From assembly GCA_902624455.1 (NCBI GenBank), contig CACNXQ010000008.1, forward strand, positions 1-47,348: a stretch of 47,348 nt of DNA. The letters run 5' to 3'. Source of the stretch: an uncultured Pelagibacteraceae bacterium. Its GTDB lineage: Bacteria; Pseudomonadota; Alphaproteobacteria; Pelagibacterales; AG-422-B15. Made by a program: the position numbers and the translations under genes. How positions within the stretch are numbered: position 1 is the stretch's first letter; each line of letters starts with the position of its first letter. The notes under the pieces are model-generated. The model ran no database searches and was not told where the DNA came from. It was given only the letters and a program-made list of their open reading frames with translations. Shown here in pieces: positions 1-7,816 of this stretch.

Positions 1-865
1 TGCGACTTATAGCGATACCAATAATTACCAGTGTCGCTCCTACAAAAAGTGAAAATTTCAACTCTTCGCTCATAAATAGCCACCCATAAAAAATACCAAA
101 CACGGGTATTAAGTATGCTACCTGCATCATAAATGTAGTACCTGCGGATCTAATTAGAACTTGCCTTAAACTGAAAGCTAGACCTGTCGGGATTATGCCC
201 AAGTAAATAATTGCTGAAATAGCAGAGTAATTTATTTCATAATTTATGGGGTTAGAAAATATTAGCATTAGTGGAGCAAGCCAAATTGTTCCCCATACTA
301 AAGTATTCATTGTAACCATATCTGATGGAAGGCTTGATACTTTTCTAATAATTAAATTTGAAACTACATATGAACAACCAGCAATGTATATTGCTAAAGC
401 ACCAATTAATGTTGTCATATCTGTTACAAATACTTGAACACCAACGGCGAAGATTACTCCTGAAAATCCAATAATAGTACCAATCAATTTTCTTAAATTT
501 AATTTTTCGTCTAAGGTAAAGAAGTGAGCTAGTATCAAAGCAAGAAAAGGATTTGCTGACATTATTATTACACCGATATTACTTGGCATCGAAAGTAATC
601 CATAGGGTATTAGAGTAAATGGCACCGATGCATTAAATAATCCAATGATTGAGTAAGTTTTTGTATTTTTACTAATTAATCCTAGTGATCCAGATCTGAA
701 TTTCACTGCTATAAGAAGAAAAAGAGCTCCTATGAGTGTCCTAAAAAAACCAACTTCAATAGGATTAAACATTTCGTTTCCAAATTTAATAGCAACGAAT
801 GATGCTCCCCAAACTGCTCCAAGAAAAACCAATAAAAGGTAATTATTTAATGTAACATTATTCAT
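1..865 (-). CDS. EamA/DMT-family transporter (C-terminus cut by window edge)
   Basis: Inner-membrane carrier of the drug/metabolite transporter superfamily with two EamA repeats; substrate not predictable. The frame opens at the ATG complementary to 863-865 and stays open to base 1, giving about 288 residues. The first repeat begins with a hydrophobic helix ending GAVWGASFVAIK. The second repeat's last helices are visible near base 1 (PVFGIFYGW, then SEEL, then GATLVIIGIIAISR). Family members have 290-300 residues, so only the extreme C-terminus is missing. The ATG overlaps the stop of the upstream hydrolase gene (ATGA), so the two are probably translationally coupled. Confidence 0.87.
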   Translation of the reverse strand, partial: MNNVTLNNYLLLVFLGAVWGASFVAIKFGNEMFNPIEVGFFRTLIGALFLLIAVKFRSGSLGLISKNTKTYSIIGLFNASVPFTLIPYGLLSMPSNIGVIIMSANPFLALILAHFFTLDEKLNLRKLIGTIIGFSGVIFAVGVQVFVTDMTTLIGALAIYIAGCSYVVSNLIIRKVSSLPSDMVTMNTLVWGTIWLAPLMLIFSNPINYEINYSAISAIIYLGIIPTGLAFSLRQVLIRSAGTTFMMQVAYLIPVFGIFYGWLFMSEELKFSLFVGATLVIIGIAISR

Positions 866-1608
866 GACAATTCTCTAATATTGTCAAATAAGAGCTGTAA
901 ATCACTCTCTCTTGACAAACTGTGATCGCCATCTTCAATAATTGTTAGTTTTTTATTTTTACTTGTAATCTTTTCTATTATCTTTTCTGATGTTTCATAA
1001 CTTACTACTTGGTCAAGTCGGCCATGTAATAGTCTTATGGGACAATCAATATTTATTGCAGAATTAAGTAACATATTGTTCATTCCATCTTTAAGAAATT
1101 TATAAGTTATGGTGTAATCATCATTGTATTTATCCCAGTTAATAATAATTTTCCCGTCATTTTTAATTTGAGCTTTTTGATCATCACTTAACCTATTCCA
1201 TTCTCCAACTACAAAATCAGGAGCTGATGCAATTCCTATTAAAGCTGAGATTAAATTTAAGTTTCTTAATGAAACGATTAACGAAATCCATCCACCCATA
1301 CTAGAACCAATAACAATATTTTTCTCATTTGAAAAACTCTTCAAGACCTCAGTTGCCTCTGAACTCCATTTTGTAATACCTCCATCCTCAAAATTTCCCT
1401 CGGATTTACCATGTCCAGAATAATCAAATCTAATAAAGTTATAATTATTTTTCTCACACCATTGACTTAGAGCAGTGGCTTTAGTTCCTGTCATGTCAGA
1501 TGCATAACCTCCAAAGAAAAAAACCGAAGTCTTAGAACCATTTTCTTCATGGCTGTAAGCCAAATTTTCACCAAAAGAAGATTTCAGATAATTGATATTT
1601 AATTTCAT
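862..1608 (-). CDS. alpha/beta hydrolase (ABHD10-like serine esterase/thioesterase)
   Basis: Probable cytoplasmic serine hydrolase of 248 residues with no signal peptide. The fold markers are in order: a GGYASDMTG oxyanion-type loop near residue 34, FDYSGHGKSEG at 61-71, the nucleophile elbow GSSMGG with Ser103, an acid in RLDQVV (Asp199) and GDHS with His229. The layout resembles the ABHD10 / palmitoyl-protein thioesterase-like family common in Alphaproteobacteria. The natural substrate cannot be inferred. It is first in a two-gene minus-strand unit, its TGA overlapping the ATG of the DMT transporter. A 40-bp gap separates it from the divergent glycosyltransferase. Confidence 0.82.
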   Translation of the reverse strand: MKLNINYLKSSFGENLAYSHEENGSKTSVFFFGGYASDMTGTKATALSQWCEKNNYNFIRFDYSGHGKSEGNFEDGGITKWSSEATEVLKSFSNEKNIVIGSSMGGWISLIVSLRNLNLISALIGIASAPDFVVGEWNRLSDDQKAQIKNDGKIIINWDKYNDDYTITYKFLKDGMNNMLLNSAINIDCPIRLLHGRLDQVVSYETSEKIIEKITSKNKKLTIIEDGDHSLSRESDLQLLFDNIRELS

Positions 1609-1648
1609 AATGATTTACTAACTGCCATTTAACGATTAGATATATCAT

Positions 1649-2785
1649 ATGCAATCAAAAATTGCAGTATTGCAAGTTATTCCAAATCTCGATGTGAGTG
1701 GTGCATCTCAAGGCTGTATTGACATAGCTAATCATCTTGAACAGGAAAATTTAGTATCTTTTATCGTTACAAATGGTGGCGTTAATGAAAATAAATTAAA
1801 TAATGCTGAGTGTATTTTTAAAATGAAGGTGCACACCAAAAATCCAATAAGAATCTTGTTCAACGCATTCGCAATATCCAGAATTATTAAAAAAAATAAT
1901 ATTAGTATTCTTCATGCACGAAGTAGAGCGCCAGCTTGGAGTTGTTTATTAGCATCTAAAATGTGTAATGTAAAATTTGTTGCAACATTTCATGGCACTT
2001 ATAATTATAATAATCCAATTAAAAAACTTTACAATTCTGTGATGTTAAGAACCCACGGCACCATTGCAATTTCAGAATATATCAATTCAGAATCTATCAG
2101 ATATTATAAAATTAAGCCTCCACTTGTGGCTGTTATAAAGCGTGGTATCGACCTGAATTTTTTTAATAACGAAAAAGATTATCAAAATGAAATCAATGCT
2201 ATTTCTGAAGAACTCAATATTAAAAATGATGACATAAAAATCCTTCTTCCCGGAAGAATAACTGGATGGAAAGGTCACTTATTGACACTTAAAGCGATTA
2301 AAAAATTAAATAATTCATATCAAAATATAAAATTAATTTTTGTTGGACCTGATGAAAATGTAAAACTTAAAAATGATTTAATCAATTTTATCGAAGAACA
2401 TGAACTTCAAAACAATGTTATTTTTACGGGTTCAAGACATGATATAAATACATTCTATGCATTAGCTGATTTGGTAATAACTGCATCAACTGACCCAGAA
2501 GCATTTGGTAGAGTTGCGATTGAAGCTCAAGCAATGGGAAAATTTGTAATTGCTTCCAATCACGGTGGTTCCAAAGAAACAGTCATTGACAATGAAACTG
2601 GTTATCTTTTCATGCCAAATGATATCGAGGATTTGACAAAAAAATTAAAGAATTCCATTGATAGTGAAATTTACAAGCAACCTGAAACCATCAGATCTTG
2701 TATTAATCATATAAAAGAAAATTTCACAAAAATAAGAATGTGTGATGAAACTATTAAATTCTACAAAACAGTCCTTGATAAATGA
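1649..2785 (+). CDS. glycosyltransferase family 4 (GT-B fold)
   Basis: Retaining GT-B glycosyltransferase of 378 residues, probably adding a sugar to lipopolysaccharide core or another envelope glycan. The N-terminal acceptor domain opens VSGASQGCIDIA. The C-terminal nucleotide-sugar domain carries GRITGWKGH (about residue 201) and the E-x7-E signature EAFGRVAIEAQAMG (about 283), followed by NHGGSKETV. No signal peptide or membrane span is visible, so it should act at the cytoplasmic face. Its TGA overlaps the next gene's ATG. With the GT9 gene and thrS it forms a tightly overlapping plus-strand run. Donor and acceptor are unknown. Confidence 0.87.
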   Translation: MQSKIAVLQVIPNLDVSGASQGCIDIANHLEQENLVSFIVTNGGVNENKLNNAECIFKMKVHTKNPIRILFNAFAISRIIKKNNISILHARSRAPAWSCLLASKMCNVKFVATFHGTYNYNNPIKKLYNSVMLRTHGTIAISEYINSESIRYYKIKPPLVAVIKRGIDLNFFNNEKDYQNEINAISEELNIKNDDIKILLPGRITGWKGHLLTLKAIKKLNNSYQNIKLIFVGPDENVKLKNDLINFIEEHELQNNVIFTGSRHDINTFYALADLVITASTDPEAFGRVAIEAQAMGKFVIASNHGGSKETVIDNETGYLFMPNDIEDLTKKLKNSIDSEIYKQPETIRSCINHIKENFTKIRMCDETIKFYKTVLDK

Positions 2786-3735
2786 AATCTAATATTTTGA
2801 TAATAAAACATGGATCATTTGGAGACTTAATTCAGATTAATGGTTGCCTCAGAGATATCCGCAATAATCATCCAGATGCAAACATTTCTTTGCTTACAAC
2901 ACCGCCGTATAAAAAGTTGATGAAGCAATGTCCATTCTTAGATGAAATAATAATTGATCAACGTAAGCCCAGGTGGAATCTTATTTACCTTAATCAATTA
3001 AAGAGTAAGTTGATTAAATATAATTTTCAAAAAGTTTATGATCTTCAAAATTCAACTAGAACAGAGTTCTATAGAAATAATATTTTGAAAATTAATAATT
3101 GGTCTTCATCAAGATCAATTCTTAATGACAATGAAAAAAAAGATGATTTTGATAAAAAAAGTATACTTGAGCGTTTTTCCATACAGTTAGAAAGATCAGG
3201 TGTAAAGACTGAATTTACCAATACTCCTCAAATTGAATGGATGGTAGATAAAAACTTTGAAAGTGGATTAGAGGAAAATACCTATATTGTTATTTTTCCT
3301 TTTTGTTCAAAAAAACATCCACAAAAACGTTGGCCTTATTATAAAGAGCTCATACATATTATAAATGAACAAAGTTTACAGGTTGATGTTGTAATCATTC
3401 CTGGCCCTGGAGAAATAAGTCAAGCGCGTGATTTCGATGCAAAATTAATTATGAACGATGAAGAACCGACTGATTTTTTTCAATTAGCAAAAATTTTAAA
3501 AGAATCTTTATTTGTTATATCGAATGATACGGGACCAGCTCATTTAGCGGCACATTTAGGTTGTAAAGGACTATCTATATTCGGTTCACATACATCTCCT
3601 GAAAAAGTTAGTATTATAACAAGTAATTTTCAAAGTATAACAAGAGCAGATTTAAGTACTCTGCCTGCAAAAGAAGTATTTGATAAAATTCATTCTCAAT
3701 TGCAAATAGATGGTATAAATAAAGTCCGAAGATGA
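2782..3735 (+). CDS. glycosyltransferase family 9 (ADP-heptose:LPS heptosyltransferase-like)
   Basis: GT9-type glycosyltransferase of 317 residues, the family of WaaC/WaaF, which add heptose to the LPS inner core. The N-terminal Rossmann-like domain has [10 protein letters not shown], the usual family opening. The C-terminal donor-binding half has IPGPGE and [14 protein letters not shown] followed by FGSHTSPEK, matching the heptosyltransferase signature. Slightly shorter than typical WaaF (about 340-350). It overlaps both neighbours by 4 bp (ATGA at each junction), so the pair of glycosyltransferases and thrS look co-translated. Whether the sugar is heptose is inference from family only. Confidence 0.85.
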   Translation: MKSNILIIKHGSFGDLIQINGCLRDIRNNHPDANISLLTTPPYKKLMKQCPFLDEIIIDQRKPRWNLIYLNQLKSKLIKYNFQKVYDLQNSTRTEFYRNNILKINNWSSSRSILNDNEKKDDFDKKSILERFSIQLERSGVKTEFTNTPQIEWMVDKNFESGLEENTYIVIFPFCSKKHPQKRWPYYKELIHIINEQSLQVDVVIIPGPGEISQARDFDAKLIMNDEEPTDFFQLAKILKESLFVISNDTGPAHLAAHLGCKGLSIFGSHTSPEKVSIITSNFQSITRADLSTLPAKEVFDKIHSQLQIDGINKVRR

Positions 3736-5468
3736 GTGATAAAGCTGAACATTTAGAAATTTTAAGGCACGATTGTGCACATATAATGGCCATGGCTGTG
3801 CAGGAACTATTTCCAGAAACGCAAGTCTCTATTGGCCCGCCAATTGAAAATGGATTCTACTACGATTTTGCAAGAGATAAGCCCTTTACTCTAGATGACC
3901 TAGAGGTCATTGAAGCCAAAATGAAAGAAATAGTTAAACAAGATTTAGAGATAACATATAAAGTTTTTTCAAGAAAAGATGCAATCAAATTTTTTGAAGA
4001 TAAAAATGAAACTTATAAAATTAAGATTATCAATGATATCCCTGTTGATGAAGAATTGAAAGTCTACTTTCATGGAGATTGGCCTGATCTCTGCAGGGGA
4101 CCACATTTAAATAGAACTAGTGAAGTTGGTACTGCATTTAAATTAACAAAAGTTGCGGGAGCTTACTGGCGGGGTGACTCTAGCAATGAAATGTTACAGC
4201 GTATTTACGGAACTGCATGGGAAACACAGAAAGAACTTGATGATTATCTTCTTTTTCTTGAAGAAGCTGAGAAAAGAGATCACCGAAAATTAGGGAAAGA
4301 ATTAGATCTTTTTCATTTTCAGGAAGAAGCACCTGGTTCAGTGTTTTGGCACTCAAAAGGATGGACCTTATTTAGAACCTTGATCAACTACATGCGTAAA
4401 CGACAAGAAGACGCAGGGTATGAGGAAATCAATACACCCGACATTATGGACAAGTCACTCTGGGAGTTATCAGGCCACCTTGAAAAATTTGGAGATAATA
4501 TGTTTACTACCGAAGCTCGCGAAGAAAGAGTTTACGCTCTTAAGCCAATGAACTGTCCAGGGTGTGTTCAAGTTTATAAGCAAGGAATCAAAAGTTATAG
4601 AGATTTACCTCTCCGAGTTTCAGAATTTGGAAAAGTGCATCGATATGAACCTTCAGGGGCGTTACATGGATTAATGAGAGTAAGGGCATTTACACAAGAT
4701 GATGCGCATATATTTTGTACTGAGGACCAGATAACTGAAGAGAGCAAGAAGGTATGTGATCTTGTGCTTAGCATTTACAAAGATTTTGGATTTGAAAACG
4801 TTTCAATAAAATTTTCAGATAGGCCAGAGAAAAGGGTTGGTAGTGATGATATTTGGGATAAATCTGAAAAAGCCCTTAAAGAGGCGATGGAGGCCACAGG
4901 ACTAGAATATTCTCTCAATCCTGGTGAAGGTGCTTTCTATGGACCAAAATTAGAGTTTGTACTAAGAGATGCTATTGGAAGAGAATGGCAATGCGGAACA
5001 CTTCAAGTTGATTTAAACATGCCAGAAAGGCTAGGAGGAAATTATGTTTCAAATGATGGAGCTAAAAAAAATCCTGTTATGCTGCATAGAGCACTTTTTG
5101 GTTCGTTAGAGAGATTCACTGGTATATTGTTAGAGCACTATGCAGGTAAACTTCCCGCATGGCTAGCTCCAGTGCAAGCTATCATTGCTCCAATAACTTC
5201 TGAACTGAATGAATATGCTGACGAAATAAACGAACAACTTAAAAATAATGGTATAAGAGTTCAAACAGATTTAAGAAATGAGAAAATAAGTTACAAAATA
5301 AGGGAAAATTCACTAAAGAAAGTTCCTTATATGATTATTCTCGGTAAAAAAGAATTGGCAGAAAGATCAGTTACATTGCGTACTTTAGGAAAAGAAGATC
5401 AAGAAAAAATAAATGTTGAAAAATTAAATGATTTTTTTGAAAAAGAATGTATGATGCCGAGCCATTAA
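3732..5468 (+). CDS. thrS: threonyl-tRNA synthetase lacking the TGS domain
   Basis: Class II aminoacyl-tRNA synthetase charging tRNA-Thr. At 578 residues it is about 60 shorter than the E. coli enzyme. It starts directly in the editing domain, with HDCAH (His13, His17), then CRGPH and GAYWRGDS. The catalytic core has [38 protein letters not shown] and [10 protein letters not shown], with the Cys and two His that bind zinc. The anticodon-binding domain ends with [13 protein letters not shown]. The TGS domain is absent. An in-frame TAA at 3720-3722, 9 bases before the ATG, rules out an upstream start. The ATG overlaps the glycosyltransferase stop; infC follows after 18 bp. Confidence 0.97.
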   Translation: MSDKAEHLEILRHDCAHIMAMAVQELFPETQVSIGPPIENGFYYDFARDKPFTLDDLEVIEAKMKEIVKQDLEITYKVFSRKDAIKFFEDKNETYKIKIINDIPVDEELKVYFHGDWPDLCRGPHLNRTSEVGTAFKLTKVAGAYWRGDSSNEMLQRIYGTAWETQKELDDYLLFLEEAEKRDHRKLGKELDLFHFQEEAPGSVFWHSKGWTLFRTLINYMRKRQEDAGYEEINTPDIMDKSLWELSGHLEKFGDNMFTTEAREERVYALKPMNCPGCVQVYKQGIKSYRDLPLRVSEFGKVHRYEPSGALHGLMRVRAFTQDDAHIFCTEDQITEESKKVCDLVLSIYKDFGFENVSIKFSDRPEKRVGSDDIWDKSEKALKEAMEATGLEYSLNPGEGAFYGPKLEFVLRDAIGREWQCGTLQVDLNMPERLGGNYVSNDGAKKNPVMLHRALFGSLERFTGILLEHYAGKLPAWLAPVQAIIAPITSELNEYADEINEQLKNNGIRVQTDLRNEKISYKIRENSLKKVPYMIILGKKELAERSVTLRTLGKEDQEKINVEKLNDFFEKECMMPSH

Positions 5469-5474
5469 TACATT

Positions 5475-5480
5475 AAGGAG
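5475..5480 (+). promoter_or_regulatory. Shine-Dalgarno that sets the ATC start of infC
   Basis: AAGGAG lies 6 bases before ATC at 5487. The in-frame ATT at 5481 abuts it directly and so is too close to be used. No ATG, GTG or TTG lies nearby at normal spacing, which supports ATC as the initiation codon of IF3. Confidence 0.75.
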
Positions 5481-5486
5481 ATTAAC

Positions 5487-6035
5487 ATCGTAGTTCAAAG
5501 AAAAAATAATAGGTCTAATCAAAGTTCAAAAGGCCCCCAGTTCCGTATCAACGAATTCATAACATCATCAAAAGTAAGACTCATAGACGAGAAAGGTAAC
5601 AATATTGGTGTCGTAGACACAGCAGATGCTCAAAAAAAAGCAAGAGATGTTGGCCTTGATCTCGTAGAAGTTTCTCCACAAGTGGATCCTCCTGTTTGTA
5701 AAATTCTTGATTTTGGAAAGTTTAAGTATGAAGCTCAAAAAAAGGCTAGTACTGCCAAGAAAAAACAAAAAGAGATTACAATTAAAGAAATTAAGATGAG
5801 ACCTGGTATTGATGTTCATGACTATGATTTTAAAATTAAAGCAGCCCAAAAGTTTATTGGTGCAGGTGATAAAGTGAAATTCACTATAAGATTTAAAGGA
5901 CGAGAGTTCGAACATCACGATATTGCTGAAAGTTTAATGGAAAGAATAAGAGAGCGAATGGGTGAGATAAGTAAGATTGAACAAGAACCAAAACTTGAAG
6001 GCCGCCAGTTTACAATGATATTTACAGCAAATTAG
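5487..6035 (+). CDS. infC: translation initiation factor IF-3, non-canonical ATC start
   Basis: IF-3 binds the 30S subunit, blocks premature 50S joining and proofreads the start codon and initiator tRNA. Read from ATC it has 182 residues: a basic N-terminal tail, then FRINEFITSSKVRLIDEKG, DLVEVSP, PPVCKILDFGK, the lysine-rich linker and the C-terminal domain with FRGRE-like FKGREFEH. Starting at the GTG at 5682 would delete the whole N-terminal domain. AUU, AUC or AUA starts are a family trait: IF-3 discriminates against them and so represses its own synthesis. Downstream lie rpmI and rplT, the conserved infC-rpmI-rplT cluster. Confidence 0.95.
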   Translation: MVVQRKNNRSNQSSKGPQFRINEFITSSKVRLIDEKGNNIGVVDTADAQKKARDVGLDLVEVSPQVDPPVCKILDFGKFKYEAQKKASTAKKKQKEITIKEIKMRPGIDVHDYDFKIKAAQKFIGAGDKVKFTIRFKGREFEHHDIAESLMERIRERMGEISKIEQEPKLEGRQFTMIFTAN

Positions 6036-6108
6036 CTAGTTCCTTCCAACAATTATAAAACTAAAAACCTTTGATTTTTTCCATTCTAAGGTCTATAAAC
6101 CACATTCA

Positions 6109-6306
6109 ATGAGCAAACTGAAAACAAAAAAAGGTGCCACTAAAAGATTTAGGCTTACAGCCTCAGGTAAAGTTAAGTCTTACCAAAGTGGAAAAAGACA
6201 CGGAATGATTAAAAGAACTAATAATCAAATTAGAAATCAACGTGGTTCTACAATTTTGTCTGATCAGGATGCTAGGATAGTTAAAAAGTTTTTACCTTAC
6301 GGTTAA
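6109..6306 (+). CDS. rpmI: 50S ribosomal protein bL35
   Basis: 65-residue, strongly basic ribosomal protein with the family opening [20 protein letters not shown] and the conserved C-terminal end KKFLPYG, i.e. full length. It is assembled into the large subunit. The 73-bp spacer from infC has no close Shine-Dalgarno; a short AAGGT sits about 17 bases upstream and could pair with ACCTT at 6067-6071. In other bacteria L20 represses this operon through the rpmI leader, so such a control is possible here, but the structure is not evident. Confidence 0.97.
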   Translation: MSKLKTKKGATKRFRLTASGKVKSYQSGKRHGMIKRTNNQIRNQRGSTILSDQDARIVKKFLPYG

Positions 6307-6316
6307 AGGATTTTAG

Positions 6317-6673
6317 ATGGCAAGAGTCAAAGGTGGTGTTACCGCACACGCGAGACATAAAAAAGTTATAAAACAAGCAAAAGGTTTTAGAGGTAGAAGA
6401 AAGAATACCTTTAGAGTAGCTAAGCAGGCTGTAGAAAAGTCAATGCAATATGCATATAGAGATCGAAGAGTCAAAAAAAGAGACTTTAGATCATTATGGA
6501 CTCAAAGAATCAATGCAGGCGCTAGAGAACATGGTATTTCTTATTCCGTATTTATTAATGGATTAAAAAAACTTAATGTATCTCTGGATCGAAAGATACT
6601 TGCTGACCTAGCAATGAACGAACCAAATTCCTTCAAGCACATTGCTGAGCAAGTTCAATCTTCAGTAAAATAG
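6317..6673 (+). CDS. rplT: 50S ribosomal protein bL20
   Basis: 118-residue 23S rRNA-binding assembly protein. The family opening [16 protein letters not shown] and the motif [13 protein letters not shown] are intact, followed by [14 protein letters not shown] and [14 protein letters not shown]. It starts 10 bp after rpmI behind AAAGGA. bL20 binds early in 50S assembly and, in other bacteria, is the repressor of its own operon. A 72-bp spacer to pheS follows. Confidence 0.97.
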   Translation: MARVKGGVTAHARHKKVIKQAKGFRGRRKNTFRVAKQAVEKSMQYAYRDRRVKKRDFRSLWTQRINAGAREHGISYSVFINGLKKLNVSLDRKILADLAMNEPNSFKHIAEQVQSSVK

Positions 6674-6745
6674 CCTGACCCCAACTTCTCAGTTACTTAA
6701 TAATTAAGCTACAGAAGATATCCAAATCTGATAATATCTAAACAA

Positions 6746-7816
6746 ATGCAAAACTATAAGGATTTAGAAAAAAATATCGAAAAAGATTTCTCATCAGTTA
6801 GCAGCCTAGAGACATTACAAGAATTTAGACTTAGTTATCTAGGTAAGAAGGGAAAAATTTCATTACTTATGAAAGAGCTTTCTTCACTTGATGCAGATCA
6901 AAGAAAAGAAAATGCGGAACAACTAAATATCTTAAAAGGTAAAATTCTCGAATTAATTGACACGAAAGATAATGAGTTGCAAGAACTCATTCTTAATGAA
7001 AAGTTAGAAACCGAAAAAATTGATTTGACTTTAAACGTTGAGTCTAAACAAGGGACTATTCACCCAATCACTCAAGTAATTGATGAAGTAATTGAAATCT
7101 TCGGTGATTTAGATTTTTTTGTTGCCGAAGGTCCTGAAGTAGAAACTGATTACAATAATTTTACAGCTCTTAATACTTCTGAGAATCATCCTGCTCGTCA
7201 AATGCATGATACTTTCTATGTAAAGACAGAAACAGATGGTATGCCTAACGTATTACGAACCCACACATCACCTGTTCAAATAAGAAGTATGTTAGAACAG
7301 CAACCACCAATAAGACTTATTGCTCCTGGTAAAACATTCAGGTGCGATAACGACCAAACTCATACTCCAATGTTCCATCAAGTAGAAGGGCTTGTTATCG
7401 ATGAGGAAAGTAATATGAGCCATTTAAAAGGTTGTTTAGAAATTTTTCTTAAAAGTTTTTTTGAAACAAGTGAATTAAAAATGAGATTTAGACCTAGTCA
7501 CTTTCCATTCACTGAACCTTCAGCCGAAGTAGATATAGCCTACACAAGAAAGGGAAACCAACTTATTATTGGCGATGGTAAAGAATGGCTTGAAGTATTG
7601 GGTTGTGGAATGGTTCATCCAAACGTTCTTCGAAATGTTGACATAAATCCTGATCAATTCCAAGGATATGCATTTGGAATGGGCATTGAAAGGCTAGCAA
7701 TGTTAAAATATGGAATAAGTGATTTAAGGACATTTTTTGATAATGATCTCAGATGGAACAAACATTATGGTTTCCAGCCACTTAACACTCCATCAATATT
7801 GAGGGATCTTAGCTGA
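6746..7816 (+). CDS. pheS: phenylalanyl-tRNA synthetase alpha subunit
   Basis: Catalytic subunit of the heterotetrameric class II PheRS that charges tRNA-Phe. 356 residues, the usual length is about 330-360. It has an N-terminal coiled-coil region with LSYLGKKGK, the HPARQMHDTFYV segment, motif 2 (FRCDNDQTHTPMFHQVEG) and motif 3 (GYAFGMGIERLAMLKYG, then DLR). The upstream 72-bp spacer shows no Shine-Dalgarno; GATAAT at 6730-6735 is a possible -10 very close to the ATG. Its TGA overlaps pheT's ATG (TGATG), the usual coupling of the two subunits. Confidence 0.97.
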   Translation: MQNYKDLEKNIEKDFSSVSSLETLQEFRLSYLGKKGKISLLMKELSSLDADQRKENAEQLNILKGKILELIDTKDNELQELILNEKLETEKIDLTLNVESKQGTIHPITQVIDEVIEIFGDLDFFVAEGPEVETDYNNFTALNTSENHPARQMHDTFYVKTETDGMPNVLRTHTSPVQIRSMLEQQPPIRLIAPGKTFRCDNDQTHTPMFHQVEGLVIDEESNMSHLKGCLEIFLKSFFETSELKMRFRPSHFPFTEPSAEVDIAYTRKGNQLIIGDGKEWLEVLGCGMVHPNVLRNVDINPDQFQGYAFGMGIERLAMLKYGISDLRTFFDNDLRWNKHYGFQPLNTPSILRDLS

